Assembly (NCBI GenBank): GCA_937941765.1
Contig: CALDGQ010000033.1
Location: 1-42,820, forward strand
Direction of reading: 5' to 3'
From: an uncultured Saprospiraceae bacterium
Lineage (GTDB): Bacteria > Bacteroidota > Bacteroidia > Chitinophagales > Saprospiraceae
DNA: 42,820 bases
Position 1 is the stretch's first letter. The number at the start of each line of letters is the position of its first letter. Positions 9,270 to 17,396 of the stretch are shown in pieces. Position numbers and translations under genes: made by a program. The notes under the pieces are model-generated. The model ran no database searches, was not told the DNA's origin, and was given only the letters and a program-made list of their open reading frames with translations.

Positions 9270-10235
9270 TCAATAATTAACCACCGCCCAATAAGCACCT
9301 CGAACTACCTCCGTCATTTTCTCAAAATCAAGTGTCTCAATCGTATCTGAAGTCTTGTGATAATTTTGATTGCGATAAAAAGCAGTGTTATTAATCATCA
9401 CAGCAGGATAATCATATTTCCAATAATTACGATGGTCAGAAAAATCGATACCCGGTAATGAAGTTGGTGCATTGATTGACCGTACATTAATATTGGCAGC
9501 TTGTTTCATCAATTTTTTAACTTTACGAACCGGTTTTCCTTGACCCATTTTTCCTATGACCCCAATGAAATTTCCTTTGGTAGGATAAAATAATTTCATC
9601 AATCCAATCGGATATTTCTGAGAATTTTTTTCATCAGAAAAATACCCAATCATTTCTAAACAAATGATTGCTTTTATATCGATGTTGTTGTCTTTCATAG
9701 ATTTTGCGTGAACAGCAGAACCCATGTTATCTGTTCTGAAAAAAGGAGGTTCTTCCAAAGTGTAAGCAACAAAATCAATTCGTTGTTTTAAAGTTGGTTG
9801 TAGATCATTCGTTAGTCTTGCAATTTCCAACAATCCAGCTACGGCGGACGCATTGTCATCTGCACCATCTTGTTCGCCACATACATCATAATGTGCACCA
9901 ACGATTAATCGACTTCCATTTTCAGGACCGATAGAGCCAATAATATTTTGATAAGTTCGGCCTTCTACCTCGTATTGTTGTCTTTCCATCCGACAACCTG
10001 CTTTTTCCAATTCGTTATATATGTAGTCGGCAGCCTGATTTAATGCTTCGAGATTTTTAAAATTTCTTGCTGGCGAGATCGTGGTGAGCGATGCTACATC
10101 TTTGTATAATCGATCTTGGTTGACTGGAATTTTCGTATCTGTTTGAAAAGCGAATAAAACGGGGTTGGTGATAATCCCAATTGGTAGAATAAATAGGATT
10201 AGAAAAAGAGTTAGGAAAAAGTATCGTTTTTTCAT
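9270..10235 (-). CDS. M28-family zinc metallopeptidase, exported
   Basis: Probable aminopeptidase with a two-zinc centre. The start is put at the ATG at 10235 (321 residues) because MKKRYFF begins a strong signal or anchor segment; the upstream in-frame extension lies in repeat-like DNA. Zinc-site motifs appear in family order: GAHYD, DGADDNASAVAGL, EEPPFF, CLEMIGY and SDHRNYW. The hydrophobic N-terminus (about residues 6-28) suggests export or anchoring in the inner membrane with the catalytic domain in the periplasm. Length is normal for a stand-alone M28 domain. It is flanked by other minus-strand genes without tight coupling. Substrate specificity is unknown. Confidence 0.9.
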   Translation of the reverse strand: MKKRYFFLTLFLILFILPIGIITNPVLFAFQTDTKIPVNQDRLYKDVASLTTISPARNFKNLEALNQAADYIYNELEKAGCRMERQQYEVEGRTYQNIIGSIGPENGSRLIVGAHYDVCGEQDGADDNASAVAGLLEIARLTNDLQPTLKQRIDFVAYTLEEPPFFRTDNMGSAVHAKSMKDNNIDIKAIICLEMIGYFSDEKNSQKYPIGLMKLFYPTKGNFIGVIGKMGQGKPVRKVKKLMKQAANINVRSINAPTSLPGIDFSDHRNYWKYDYPAVMINNTAFYRNQNYHKTSDTIETLDFEKMTEVVRGAYWAVVNY

Positions 10236-10399
10236 TGTTATTTTTTGAAAAACAGAAAGAATAAGTTTAAACAGATAAAGATCATAAGGGACGATTATTC
10301 TTGTCAAAGGCAGATAAGGAGTTGTCTTTCTTCCGAGCCTTTTCAGTGGTGTGCGTGAATTATGATTATGGAATCAAACCATCATTTGAAAAACAATCC

Positions 10400-10460
10400 A
10401 CTCTACACTTTACACTCATAACTCAAGACTCATCCCTAAGAAAAATCACTCATCACTCCC
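10400..10460. repeat. Degenerate word array (ACTC/CACT) at the 3' end of the MutS-like gene
   Basis: The stretch is made of near-repeated words: ACTCTACACTTTACACTCAT, AACTCAAGACTCAT and AATCACTCATCACTCCC. Its right end overlaps the last codons of the MutS-like gene (stop at 10446). Similar short-period arrays of different words occur at 23031-23310 and 25921-25955. They look like low-complexity DNA rather than an ordered tandem repeat. Confidence 0.5.
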
Positions 10461-12236
10461 AATCCGAATCCCCATATTCCGCATCAAAGTCGTAGCATTA
10501 AAACTCTTGGAAACCCCTTTCTTTAATTTATAATCAAAATCCAATTCTCCATCTTTCACTTCAACTTCCATACAAAGATTTTCCAAATCACCATTATATT
10601 TTGCTTCTAAAGAACCCAGTTCCAAATCATGCGTTGCAATAATACCAGCGCCACCACTTTTGATTAATTGCTCAATTAGTGCCTTAGAGCCTGTATGTCT
10701 GTCTTTAGAATTGGTTCCTTTAAGAATTTCATCCAACAAAAAGTACACTTGTTCTTTTCGGTCCACAGCATCTAAGATGATTTTCAAACGTTTCAATTCT
10801 GCATAAAAAGAAGAAGTGCTTTCATGTAATGCATCTGTCGTGCGCATACTGGTATAAACTGCTAAATGAGGCAAGCTAAATTCTTTTGCACAAACTTTAG
10901 AGCCAGTTTGAGCCAAAACAATATTTAGAGCAATGGTTCTAAGAAAGGTACTTTTTCCAGCCATATTAGAACCCGTTACTAACTTAATGTGCCCGGTTGT
11001 TGCCATTTCTAAATCATTCGCAATCATCTGGTCACGAGGAATCAATGGATGACCCAATTCAACCCCTTTTAAATAAGCTTCATTCGTGAGGGTAGGAAAC
11101 GTCCAATGCGGATGATTGTATGCTAAAGTGGCAAGGCTAATCAGTGCATCAAAATTCTTTAAAGTATCAAACCAATTTGGCAATTCATCTTTATGTTTTG
11201 CTTTCCACTTTTCTAGTTTTGCTACCCACTGTAAATCCCATAGACCGATTATATTCAGAATAAAAGCGAATGCATTGTATCTAACATTCAATTGACTAAT
11301 AATATAAGATAATCGATTTATTTTTTTTGACGGAACATTTTCGTTTACTGTTAAAGCTGCTTTCCAAGATTGTAAAAGGGGAGAAGAAAAATTTTCGGTT
11401 TCAATATGAGCTAATAACGTAGCATAATTGGATAATATTTTTTCAGTGTGCGTTGTACGTTGATGTGTATCATTAATTTGAACAACTGTTTTTCTCAAAG
11501 CCCAAAAAGCAGGAATCAAAAATAAAATTGCAATATACCAAGGTTGGACAAAAAACAAACACAATCCAGTAATTGAAAAGAATGGAACGATATAACGAAG
11601 GATTGTAATTAATTTGTTATTGATAATAAAAGGTTCGTCTGTCAACCAATCTTTTAAGATTCGTAAATGTGCAGGTTGATCATCAATCTCAGATCCATAA
11701 GATTGAAAATTTTGTCTCCAATCAATTTTATCAGCCAATTCTGTAATGGCTACTTGTCTTTCTAAGATAGTATTTTTATCAGCAGTGACGCTTAATATTT
11801 GAGACAGTCTTTCTTTGCCAATATAAGTAACAGTACGATTACAAAGTTGAAAAACGGAGTGGTCTCCAAAAATATCTAAATCATAAGCATAAGGATGATC
11901 CGCACTGACAAATTCTTCACCACCATCAAAAGAACGGTGATCATCGTTCATAGCAGCTTCCTCGTTCTTATTAATCAGCGAAAGATTTGCATTATGTTTC
12001 TGATCTTTTTGAAATCGTTGATGCCAAAAAACAAAACGAGCAAATAAAATCAGAAGGATAACGGTTCCAATTATTCCCAGCCACATATTTTGGGAAAATA
12101 ATAAAATCAAAAGTCCAATCGCAGCAATAAAAAAGAGGAGTCTAAAGATCGAAAATCGATTGTATTTAGCGCCAAGCAATTCTGCTGTTTGAGCGAATTC
12201 TTCTTTCCTCTTAATATAATTTTCAATTAAATTCAT
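10446..12236 (-). CDS. Membrane-anchored MutS-like ATPase
   Basis: A 596-residue protein with the MutS C-terminal ATPase but no MutS mismatch-reading domain. Walker A is GSNMAGKST (422-430), Walker B is YFLLDEILKGTN (498-509), and the switch histidine is in THDLEL (535-540). The ATPase is complete. The N-terminal half has two hydrophobic hairpins, about residues 29-70 and 208-247, which should anchor it in the inner membrane with the ATPase in the cytoplasm. There is no Smr nuclease domain, unlike MutS2. Such proteins are annotated in Bacteroidota as MutS-family proteins, but I know of no established function. The last codons lie in a word-repeat array. It is divergent from the XRE regulator at 12328. 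Confidence 0.88.
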   Translation of the reverse strand: MNLIENYIKRKEEFAQTAELLGAKYNRFSIFRLLFFIAAIGLLILLFSQNMWLGIIGTVILLILFARFVFWHQRFQKDQKHNANLSLINKNEEAAMNDDHRSFDGGEEFVSADHPYAYDLDIFGDHSVFQLCNRTVTYIGKERLSQILSVTADKNTILERQVAITELADKIDWRQNFQSYGSEIDDQPAHLRILKDWLTDEPFIINNKLITILRYIVPFFSITGLCLFFVQPWYIAILFLIPAFWALRKTVVQINDTHQRTTHTEKILSNYATLLAHIETENFSSPLLQSWKAALTVNENVPSKKINRLSYIISQLNVRYNAFAFILNIIGLWDLQWVAKLEKWKAKHKDELPNWFDTLKNFDALISLATLAYNHPHWTFPTLTNEAYLKGVELGHPLIPRDQMIANDLEMATTGHIKLVTGSNMAGKSTFLRTIALNIVLAQTGSKVCAKEFSLPHLAVYTSMRTTDALHESTSSFYAELKRLKIILDAVDRKEQVYFLLDEILKGTNSKDRHTGSKALIEQLIKSGGAGIIATHDLELGSLEAKYNGDLENLCMEVEVKDGELDFDYKLKKGVSKSFNATTLMRNMGIRIGSDE

Positions 12237-12287
12237 AATCCAAATTGATGGATTGTAAAACTAAATTTTTCTCCTTTAAAACCGCAA

Positions 12288-12318
12288 TTTTATAGTTCAG
12301 TTTGTATTTGTATTTTTG
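12288..12318 (+). promoter_or_regulatory. Possible promoter of the XRE/ScfR regulator
   Basis: TATTTTTG at 12311-12318 matches the Bacteroidota -7 consensus TAnnTTTG. A degenerate -33 (TTTT, 12288-12291) lies 19 bases upstream. The ATG at 12328 is only ten bases beyond, so a transcript from here would have almost no leader. Confidence is low for that reason. Confidence 0.3.
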
Positions 12319-12327
12319 GGTACTCAT

Positions 12328-13815
12328 ATGAATGGTAAAGCACTCAATAACAAGATAATTTTTGGTCTGAAGATCAAGCAACTCCGAATGGAGCAAAAAC
12401 TTTCATTTGCTCAATTATCCAAAGAAACGGGTATGTCCGTTTCCTATCTCAACGAAATTGAGAAAGGGAAAAAAGCACCTAAGGATGATAAAGTGAAGTT
12501 ACTTGCTCAAGCATTGGGCAGTACATTTATGGAATTGAAAAAAACAGAATTGACCAATAATTTAGCACCATTGGGTCAATTACTACAGTCCAATTTTTTA
12601 AATGAATTGCCACTAGAACTTTTCGGAATTGAGCTCTATAAAGTAGTTGAGATCATTGCGAATGCACCCACCAAAGTAACAGCATTTATTTCCACTTTAG
12701 TTGAATTGTCTAGAAACTATGCGTTGCGTGAAGAGAGTTTTTATTTTGCTGCATTGCGTTCTTATCAAGAGTTGCATCAAAATTATTTTGAAGACATTGA
12801 AAAAGAAGTTAGTGATTTCGTGAAGAAAAATAAAATTCCTGTTGATAGAGAATTGACCTTAGGGGTTCTTGGAAATTTACTGAAAGAAAAATACGGCTAC
12901 GAAATACTGGAAAATGAGTTAAATAACCATCAGGATTTAGCCTCATTGAGATCAGTTTACTTGCCAAAGCAAAAAAAATTGTTGATGAACGCACAGTTGA
13001 GTAATATGCAACGTGTATTTCAATATGGAAAAGAGATTGGATTTCAACATTTGGATTTGCAAGAAAGAGCCTATACTTCCTCTCTTTTAAAAGTGGATAG
13101 TTTTGAAAAAGCCTTGAGTCATTTTAAAGCAACTTATTTTTCTTGCGCTCTATTCATGAATCGGGAACGGTTTGTTGATTCTCTTAAGTCTTTTTTCAAC
13201 AGAACAGAATGGAGTGGGGATGCGTTCATGGATTTGGCCAAAGATTACAATGCTTCCCCGGAAATGTTATTCCAAAGATTGTCTAATATTTTGCCACAAT
13301 ACTTTGACTTAAAGAAGATTTTTATCATTCGGATTATTCACCGACTCAATAAAGATTTATTTGAAATTGATAAGGAGCTACACATTGGTGGTCAACATCA
13401 TCCACACGAAAACGGATTGCATGAACATTATTGTCGTCGTTGGATTTCTATTTCTTTATTGAAAAATTTGCAAGTACTTCAAACAAAAGGCGAAACCCCA
13501 AGTCTGATTGTAGGTGCACAAAAATCTCATTTCTTTGGAACAGATGATGATTATTTAGTCATCACGATTGCCAAACCTGGAGATATCAATCGAAATGTAA
13601 GTATCACAATGGGTGTTTTACTAGACGAAGAAACGAAGCAAAAAATAAAATTTATTGATGATCCATATTTCAAAAATATAGAAGTCAACAAAACTTGCCA
13701 ACGTTGTCCTATAGAAGATTGTACGCAAAGAGCTTCATCTCCTCGGGTCATCAAACAAAGATTAAGGAGACAAAAAATCGACGAATCTCTCAATCGGTTG
13801 ATGGATCAAAAATGA
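12328..13815 (+). CDS. XRE-family regulator with ScfR-type (short-chain fatty acyl) C-terminus
   Basis: Probable cytoplasmic transcription factor of the RamB/ScfR type, a family whose known members control acetate or propionate metabolism. An ATG at 12328 is preferred over an upstream TTG at 12316, giving 495 residues. The N-terminal helix-turn-helix spans about residues 10-65 (LSFAQLSKETGMSVSYLNEIEKG). The middle region, up to about residue 330, is helical and resembles the IrrE-like segment of this family, but I see no HExxH, so it is unlikely to be a protease. The C-terminal region has the family's cysteine motif CQRCPIEDCTQRASSP near residue 463. IcmF and glutaryl-CoA dehydrogenase in the same window make an acyl-CoA role plausible, though neither is adjacent. 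Confidence 0.85.
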   Translation: MNGKALNNKIIFGLKIKQLRMEQKLSFAQLSKETGMSVSYLNEIEKGKKAPKDDKVKLLAQALGSTFMELKKTELTNNLAPLGQLLQSNFLNELPLELFGIELYKVVEIIANAPTKVTAFISTLVELSRNYALREESFYFAALRSYQELHQNYFEDIEKEVSDFVKKNKIPVDRELTLGVLGNLLKEKYGYEILENELNNHQDLASLRSVYLPKQKKLLMNAQLSNMQRVFQYGKEIGFQHLDLQERAYTSSLLKVDSFEKALSHFKATYFSCALFMNRERFVDSLKSFFNRTEWSGDAFMDLAKDYNASPEMLFQRLSNILPQYFDLKKIFIIRIIHRLNKDLFEIDKELHIGGQHHPHENGLHEHYCRRWISISLLKNLQVLQTKGETPSLIVGAQKSHFFGTDDDYLVITIAKPGDINRNVSITMGVLLDEETKQKIKFIDDPYFKNIEVNKTCQRCPIEDCTQRASSPRVIKQRLRRQKIDESLNRLMDQK

Positions 13816-13985
13816 GGCTAGGATAAATCAGATATCAAACTCAGAGTTGAAAAGCATTGTCAAATGCTCAACAATAAAAAAACTACTCGCAGGATTTTGC
13901 AATGACATTTAAGTGAAAATCTGTTACTGGAATTTTAATCTTACGAGTTATGACTCACATCAACACAAAATAGCATGAGTATAGC

Positions 13986-14909
13986 ATGAACAAAGCGGCA
14001 CATACCAAACTTATCAAAGATAAAGCCTTTGAAATGGGTTTTAGTTTTGTCGGAATGGCAAAAGCGGAGTTCATGGAACGAGAAGCGAAACATCTTGAAA
14101 TGTGGCTCAATCAAAATAACCATGGACAAATGCAGTACATGGAAAACTATTTTGACAAAAGAGTCGATCCTACTAAGTTGGTAGAAGGAAGCAAATCTGT
14201 CATTTCATTCGTTTATAATTACTTTCCAGAAAATATTCAACAAGATACAACCGCACCCAAAATTTCTAGGTACGCATATGGAAAAGATTATCATCATGTC
14301 ATCAAACATAAGTTAAAAGACTTACTAGCATTTATCAATAAAGAAATCGGTGAAGTGAATGGTAGATGTTTTGTAGACTCCGCTCCAGTGTTGGAAAGAG
14401 ATTGGGCGAAGCGGGCAGGAAACGGGTGGGTTGGAAAAAACACATTATTGATTCATCCAAAACAAGGTTCTTACTTTTTTTTGGCAGAATTAATCCTTGA
14501 TTTAGAGTTAGAATATGATGGCCCAATTAAAGATCATTGTGGAACCTGTACTAAATGCATCGATGCCTGTCCAACAGATGCCATTGCAGAAGATGGCTAT
14601 ATCTTGGATGGTAGTAAATGTATTTCCTATTTCACAATTGAGTTAAAAGAGGCAATCCCATCTGACTATAAAGGTCAATTTGAAAATTGGGCTTTCGGTT
14701 GTGATATCTGTCAAGAAGTATGTCCATGGAATCGATTTTCAAAACCGCATACCGAACCTGAATTTGAACCACATCCAAAGTTATTGGAAATGTCAAAAAG
14801 AGATTGGGAAGAAATCACCCATGAAGTCTTTAATGAATTGTTTTGGAAGTCTGCTGTTAAAAGAACTAAGTATAGTGGGTTGAAACGGAATATTGAATTT
14901 TTGAAATAG
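13986..14909 (+). CDS. queG: Epoxyqueuosine reductase QueG
   Basis: Cobalamin- and Fe-S-dependent enzyme that reduces epoxyqueuosine to queuosine in the wobble position of tRNAs; cytoplasmic. The 307-residue protein has the catalytic aspartate in [10 protein letters not shown] (Asp131). The first cluster motif is [15 protein letters not shown] (Cys185, 188, 191, 195), and the second is [11 protein letters not shown] (Cys239, 242, 246) with Cys212 between. These are the residues expected for two [4Fe-4S] clusters. It lacks the C-terminal HEAT extension of some QueG proteins. The start codon sits in a short direct repeat (ATAGCATGA at 13970-13978 and 13981-13989). With IcmF, this is the second cobalamin-using enzyme in the window. 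Confidence 0.95.
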   Translation: MNKAAHTKLIKDKAFEMGFSFVGMAKAEFMEREAKHLEMWLNQNNHGQMQYMENYFDKRVDPTKLVEGSKSVISFVYNYFPENIQQDTTAPKISRYAYGKDYHHVIKHKLKDLLAFINKEIGEVNGRCFVDSAPVLERDWAKRAGNGWVGKNTLLIHPKQGSYFFLAELILDLELEYDGPIKDHCGTCTKCIDACPTDAIAEDGYILDGSKCISYFTIELKEAIPSDYKGQFENWAFGCDICQEVCPWNRFSKPHTEPEFEPHPKLLEMSKRDWEEITHEVFNELFWKSAVKRTKYSGLKRNIEFLK

Positions 14910-14918
14910 TTTGAGGTC

Positions 14919-14985
14919 GTGAAGTAATTTAACGAAACAAAATCCTCCTTAGTGTTCTATGTATCTTTGTGATCTCTGTGTTATA
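14919..14985. repeat. Dispersed repeat, diverged relative of 19548-19632 and 34607-34689
   Basis: GTGAAGTAATTTAACGAAAC at the left end resembles the end of the 84-nt repeats (GTGAGGAATTTAACGAACC). The right end, TTTGTGATCTCTGTG, matches the CACAGAGATCACA words of 4039-4219 in reverse complement. The element therefore links both repeat families. It sits between the convergent stops of queG and the receiver gene. Confidence 0.5.
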
Positions 14986-14992
14986 AATACGA

Positions 14993-15460
14993 CTACCCAG
15001 TAACCATCCCAAACTGAGGCTGAATATTCAAGTTAGACCAAAAATTCACCAATGACTTTGTCATCTCACTAAAAGCAGTAATGTCTAACGGTTTTTTAAG
15101 ATAAGCATTGGCACCCAAACTATAGCAAGTATTGACATCCACTTGATGGGTAGAAGAAGATAATATAATGACTGGAAGATTTTTATAAAGCTCATCTTTT
15201 TGAAATTTTCTGAGCACTTCGATACCATTAACTTTCGGCATATTCAGGTCCATAAGGATGAAAGCGATTTCATCCAGATTGGCGGTCTCCATATATTCTA
15301 ACAGATCTTGACCGTCTCTTTTTGTGACAATTTCATACGGCGTGTTTGACTCTTTAAATGCAATTAAAGTCAACTCCATATCCGCATAATTGTCTTCAAC
15401 AACTATGATTTTCTTATTTAAATGTTTTGATTTTTGAACCATTGAGGCGTCTATTGTCAT
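14993..15460 (-). CDS. Single-domain response regulator (Rcp1/CheY-like receiver)
   Basis: A stand-alone phosphoreceiver domain with no output domain, acting by protein-protein contact or as a phosphorelay step. The 155-residue protein has the acidic pair VVEDN (residues 20-24), the phospho-acceptor Asp71 in FILMDLNMPKVNG, a Ser/Thr switch in ILSSSTH and the lysine in AYLKKPLD. The spacing and the MPKVNG loop resemble Rcp1-type receivers that pair with hybrid or phytochrome-like kinases. No kinase is adjacent; the upstream gene on the same strand is a glycosyltransferase whose stop is 25 bases away, so they are probably co-transcribed. That may mean control of an envelope process, which is inference. 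Confidence 0.9.
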   Translation of the reverse strand: MTIDASMVQKSKHLNKKIIVVEDNYADMELTLIAFKESNTPYEIVTKRDGQDLLEYMETANLDEIAFILMDLNMPKVNGIEVLRKFQKDELYKNLPVIILSSSTHQVDVNTCYSLGANAYLKKPLDITAFSEMTKSLVNFWSNLNIQPQFGMVTG

Positions 15461-15485
15461 ATTCTACTCATAATAAAAAGCAAGA

Positions 15486-16418
15486 TTATTCCTGCTCTTC
15501 AAGATTGGTATCCTTGACGATATACAATGGACGATCTCGAATATTACTGTTCATTCGGCTTAAATACTCTCCGATAACACCGATAGCGATCATTTGAACA
15601 CCGCCGATAAAAAGAATACTAAGAATCAAGGAAGTCCAACCTTGTGCATAATCGTCCAAGATAAATCTTGAATACAATGCATATAACATGATTATAAATG
15701 CAATAAACGATACAATAAATCCAAAATATGTGACAAGCTTTAATGGCAAATCCGAAAACGCAGTGATGCCATCTAAAGCGAAGTGAAGCATTTTTCTAAC
15801 CGTATAACCGGTGTCTCCTGCATTCCGATTTTCCCGATCATATTCGACATAAGTTTGATTAAAACCGATCCAAGCAATTTGACCTCTTAAAAATTTATTT
15901 TTCTCGGGCATCTGTTTCAAGACCTTGACAATTTTTTTGTCCATGATTCTGAAATCACCTGTATCAACGGGAATATTGGTAGAAGTAATTGTTTTTAATA
16001 TTCTATAAAATAATTTTGCAGTCCATAATTTAAATTTCGATTCACCATCCCGTTTTCTTCTTTTAGCATAGACCACCTCATACCCTTCTTTCATTTTTTC
16101 GTACATCTCGACAATGACCTCTGGAGGATCTTGCAAATCGGCATCAATAATAACAATAGCATCACCAGAAGCTTGATCAATACCTGCAGTCACGGCAATT
16201 TGATGGCCAAAATTTTTACTGAAGTCAATGTATTTTACAGAATCGTATTGCTTAGCGAGGTCTTTGATTAAATGAATAGACTGGTCTTTACTACCATCAT
16301 TTACAAAAATAAGTTCGTGCGAATTACACATTCCATTCATCACGGCAGAGAGCCGGTCGAATAAAAGTTGAATGTTTTCTTCTTCGTTGTAAATCGGTAT
16401 AATTACAGAAACCTCCAT
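15486..16418 (-). CDS. Family 2 glycosyltransferase, DPM1/GtrB-like, with two C-terminal membrane helices
   Basis: Likely transfers a sugar from a nucleotide donor to polyprenyl phosphate on the cytoplasmic face of the inner membrane. The start is set at the ATG at 16418 because the catalytic domain begins immediately (MEVSVIIPIYNEEEN); a longer in-frame start at 16451 adds only 11 residues. The GT-A domain has VNDGSKD, the metal-binding region IVIIDADLQDPPE and the VDTGDFRIMD region. Two membrane helices follow, roughly residues 220-245 and 258-285 of this 310-residue protein. The layout matches GtrB, ArnC-like and DPM1-like enzymes. The donor sugar is not readable. The gene is preceded by a MITE-like palindrome and followed by a receiver gene. 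Confidence 0.92.
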   Translation of the reverse strand: MEVSVIIPIYNEEENIQLLFDRLSAVMNGMCNSHELIFVNDGSKDQSIHLIKDLAKQYDSVKYIDFSKNFGHQIAVTAGIDQASGDAIVIIDADLQDPPEVIVEMYEKMKEGYEVVYAKRRKRDGESKFKLWTAKLFYRILKTITSTNIPVDTGDFRIMDKKIVKVLKQMPEKNKFLRGQIAWIGFNQTYVEYDRENRNAGDTGYTVRKMLHFALDGITAFSDLPLKLVTYFGFIVSFIAFIIMLYALYSRFILDDYAQGWTSLILSILFIGGVQMIAIGVIGEYLSRMNSNIRDRPLYIVKDTNLEEQE

Positions 16419-16463
16419 ATAAGTATGTATCGCATCTTTATTTCGTCCCAATATAGGTGATTC

Positions 16464-16623
16464 ATACCATTTAAGTTTTAAGATGTCGCATTAGATTTGA
16501 GGAAATCGGTTTGGAGTACAAGGCAGAAAACGGAGGCATAGCTATGTTATAGCGAGTATTTCTAACGAAGTAATCCGAATCGATTTCCCAATTATAATTG
16601 ATATTTTGAAGCTTAAATGGTAT
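16464..16623. repeat. 160-bp MITE-like palindromic element
   Basis: The terminal inverted repeats ATACCATTTAAG (16464-16475) and CTTAAATGGTAT (16612-16623) are perfect over 12 bp. A second nested pair lies at 16501-16519 and 16570-16588, matching at 16 of 19 positions. The remaining parts are also partly complementary, so nearly the whole element is one imperfect palindrome, with the self-complementary CATAGCTATG at its centre. There is no coding capacity. It fills most of the 275 bases between two divergent genes (glycosyltransferase at 16418 and lipoprotein at 16694). Confidence 0.75.
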
Positions 16624-16693
16624 AAAAGTAGAATAGCTTTAGTTCTCAATCGATTAGATAGTATATTAGCTGTTGATTAATAGATATAAAAAT

Positions 16694-17392
16694 ATGTCAA
16701 GATTTGTAATTCTTTGGTTCATAAGCGGATTAATAAGTATATCGTTTATTTCTTGTTCAGGTGAAAAATCTACCAATCCAAATAATTCTAGTTCGGATAA
16801 AGCAACACAGGCTGCACCTGCTTCAACAAAAACAGCTGAAAAAAAGAAATCCATTTTGTTTTTTGGAGACAGTATTTCTGCAGCCTATGGATTGGATAAA
16901 TCGGAAGGGTTTGTAAATTTAATTCGAAAGCGAATTGATTCTTTGGGATTGAATTACAAAGTAGTAAACGCAGGAGTAAGTGGCGAAACAACCGCTGGTG
17001 GTAAAGGACGTATCGACTGGATATTGAAACAACCCATTGATATTTTTGTGTTAGAATTGGGTGGAAATGATGCGCTACGTGGTTTAGCAGTCGAATCCAG
17101 TTTTAGTAATTTAGAATACGTGATTGAAAAAGTAAAAGAGAAATATCCTGCTGCAAAAATCGTATTAGCAGGAATGCAAGCGCCGCCGAATATGGGAGAA
17201 AATTTTACAAAGCCATTTGCTGCTATGTATCCTAAATTGGCAAAAAAACATAATACTTCCCTAATTCCATTTATCTTGGATGGAGTAGGAGGCATTCCAA
17301 AATTGAATCAAAAAGATGGCATTCATCCCACAGCAGAAGGACATCAAATTTTAGCCGATAATGTTTGGAAAGTAATTGAAGATTTATTGTAA
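16694..17392 (+). CDS. SGNH/GDSL esterase lipoprotein (TesA-like)
   Basis: Probable secreted, lipid-anchored esterase or lysophospholipase. The ATG at 16694 is chosen because it opens a lipoprotein signal with the lipobox SFISC (Cys21). A TTG at 16673 would put seven extra residues in front. The four SGNH blocks are present: FFGDSIS with the nucleophile Ser60, AGVSGETTAGG, LGGNDALRG and DGIHPTAEGH with the Asp-His pair. The 232 residues fit TesA-like arylesterases plus a signal. A low-complexity Ser/Ala/Lys linker (residues 25-52) follows the lipidated cysteine. The AI-2E transporter starts four bases after the stop, so the two are an operon. Confidence 0.93.
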   Translation: MSRFVILWFISGLISISFISCSGEKSTNPNNSSSDKATQAAPASTKTAEKKKSILFFGDSISAAYGLDKSEGFVNLIRKRIDSLGLNYKVVNAGVSGETTAGGKGRIDWILKQPIDIFVLELGGNDALRGLAVESSFSNLEYVIEKVKEKYPAAKIVLAGMQAPPNMGENFTKPFAAMYPKLAKKHNTSLIPFILDGVGGIPKLNQKDGIHPTAEGHQILADNVWKVIEDLL

Positions 17393-17396
17393 ATAA

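Noticed and set aside
9070..9276. Plus-strand frame of 68 codons
   Set aside because: It is made of short direct and inverted repeats, with no recognisable protein pattern.
12316..12327. TTG start for the XRE regulator
   Set aside because: The TTG overlaps a promoter-like TATTTTTG and adds only four residues; an ATG follows at 12328.
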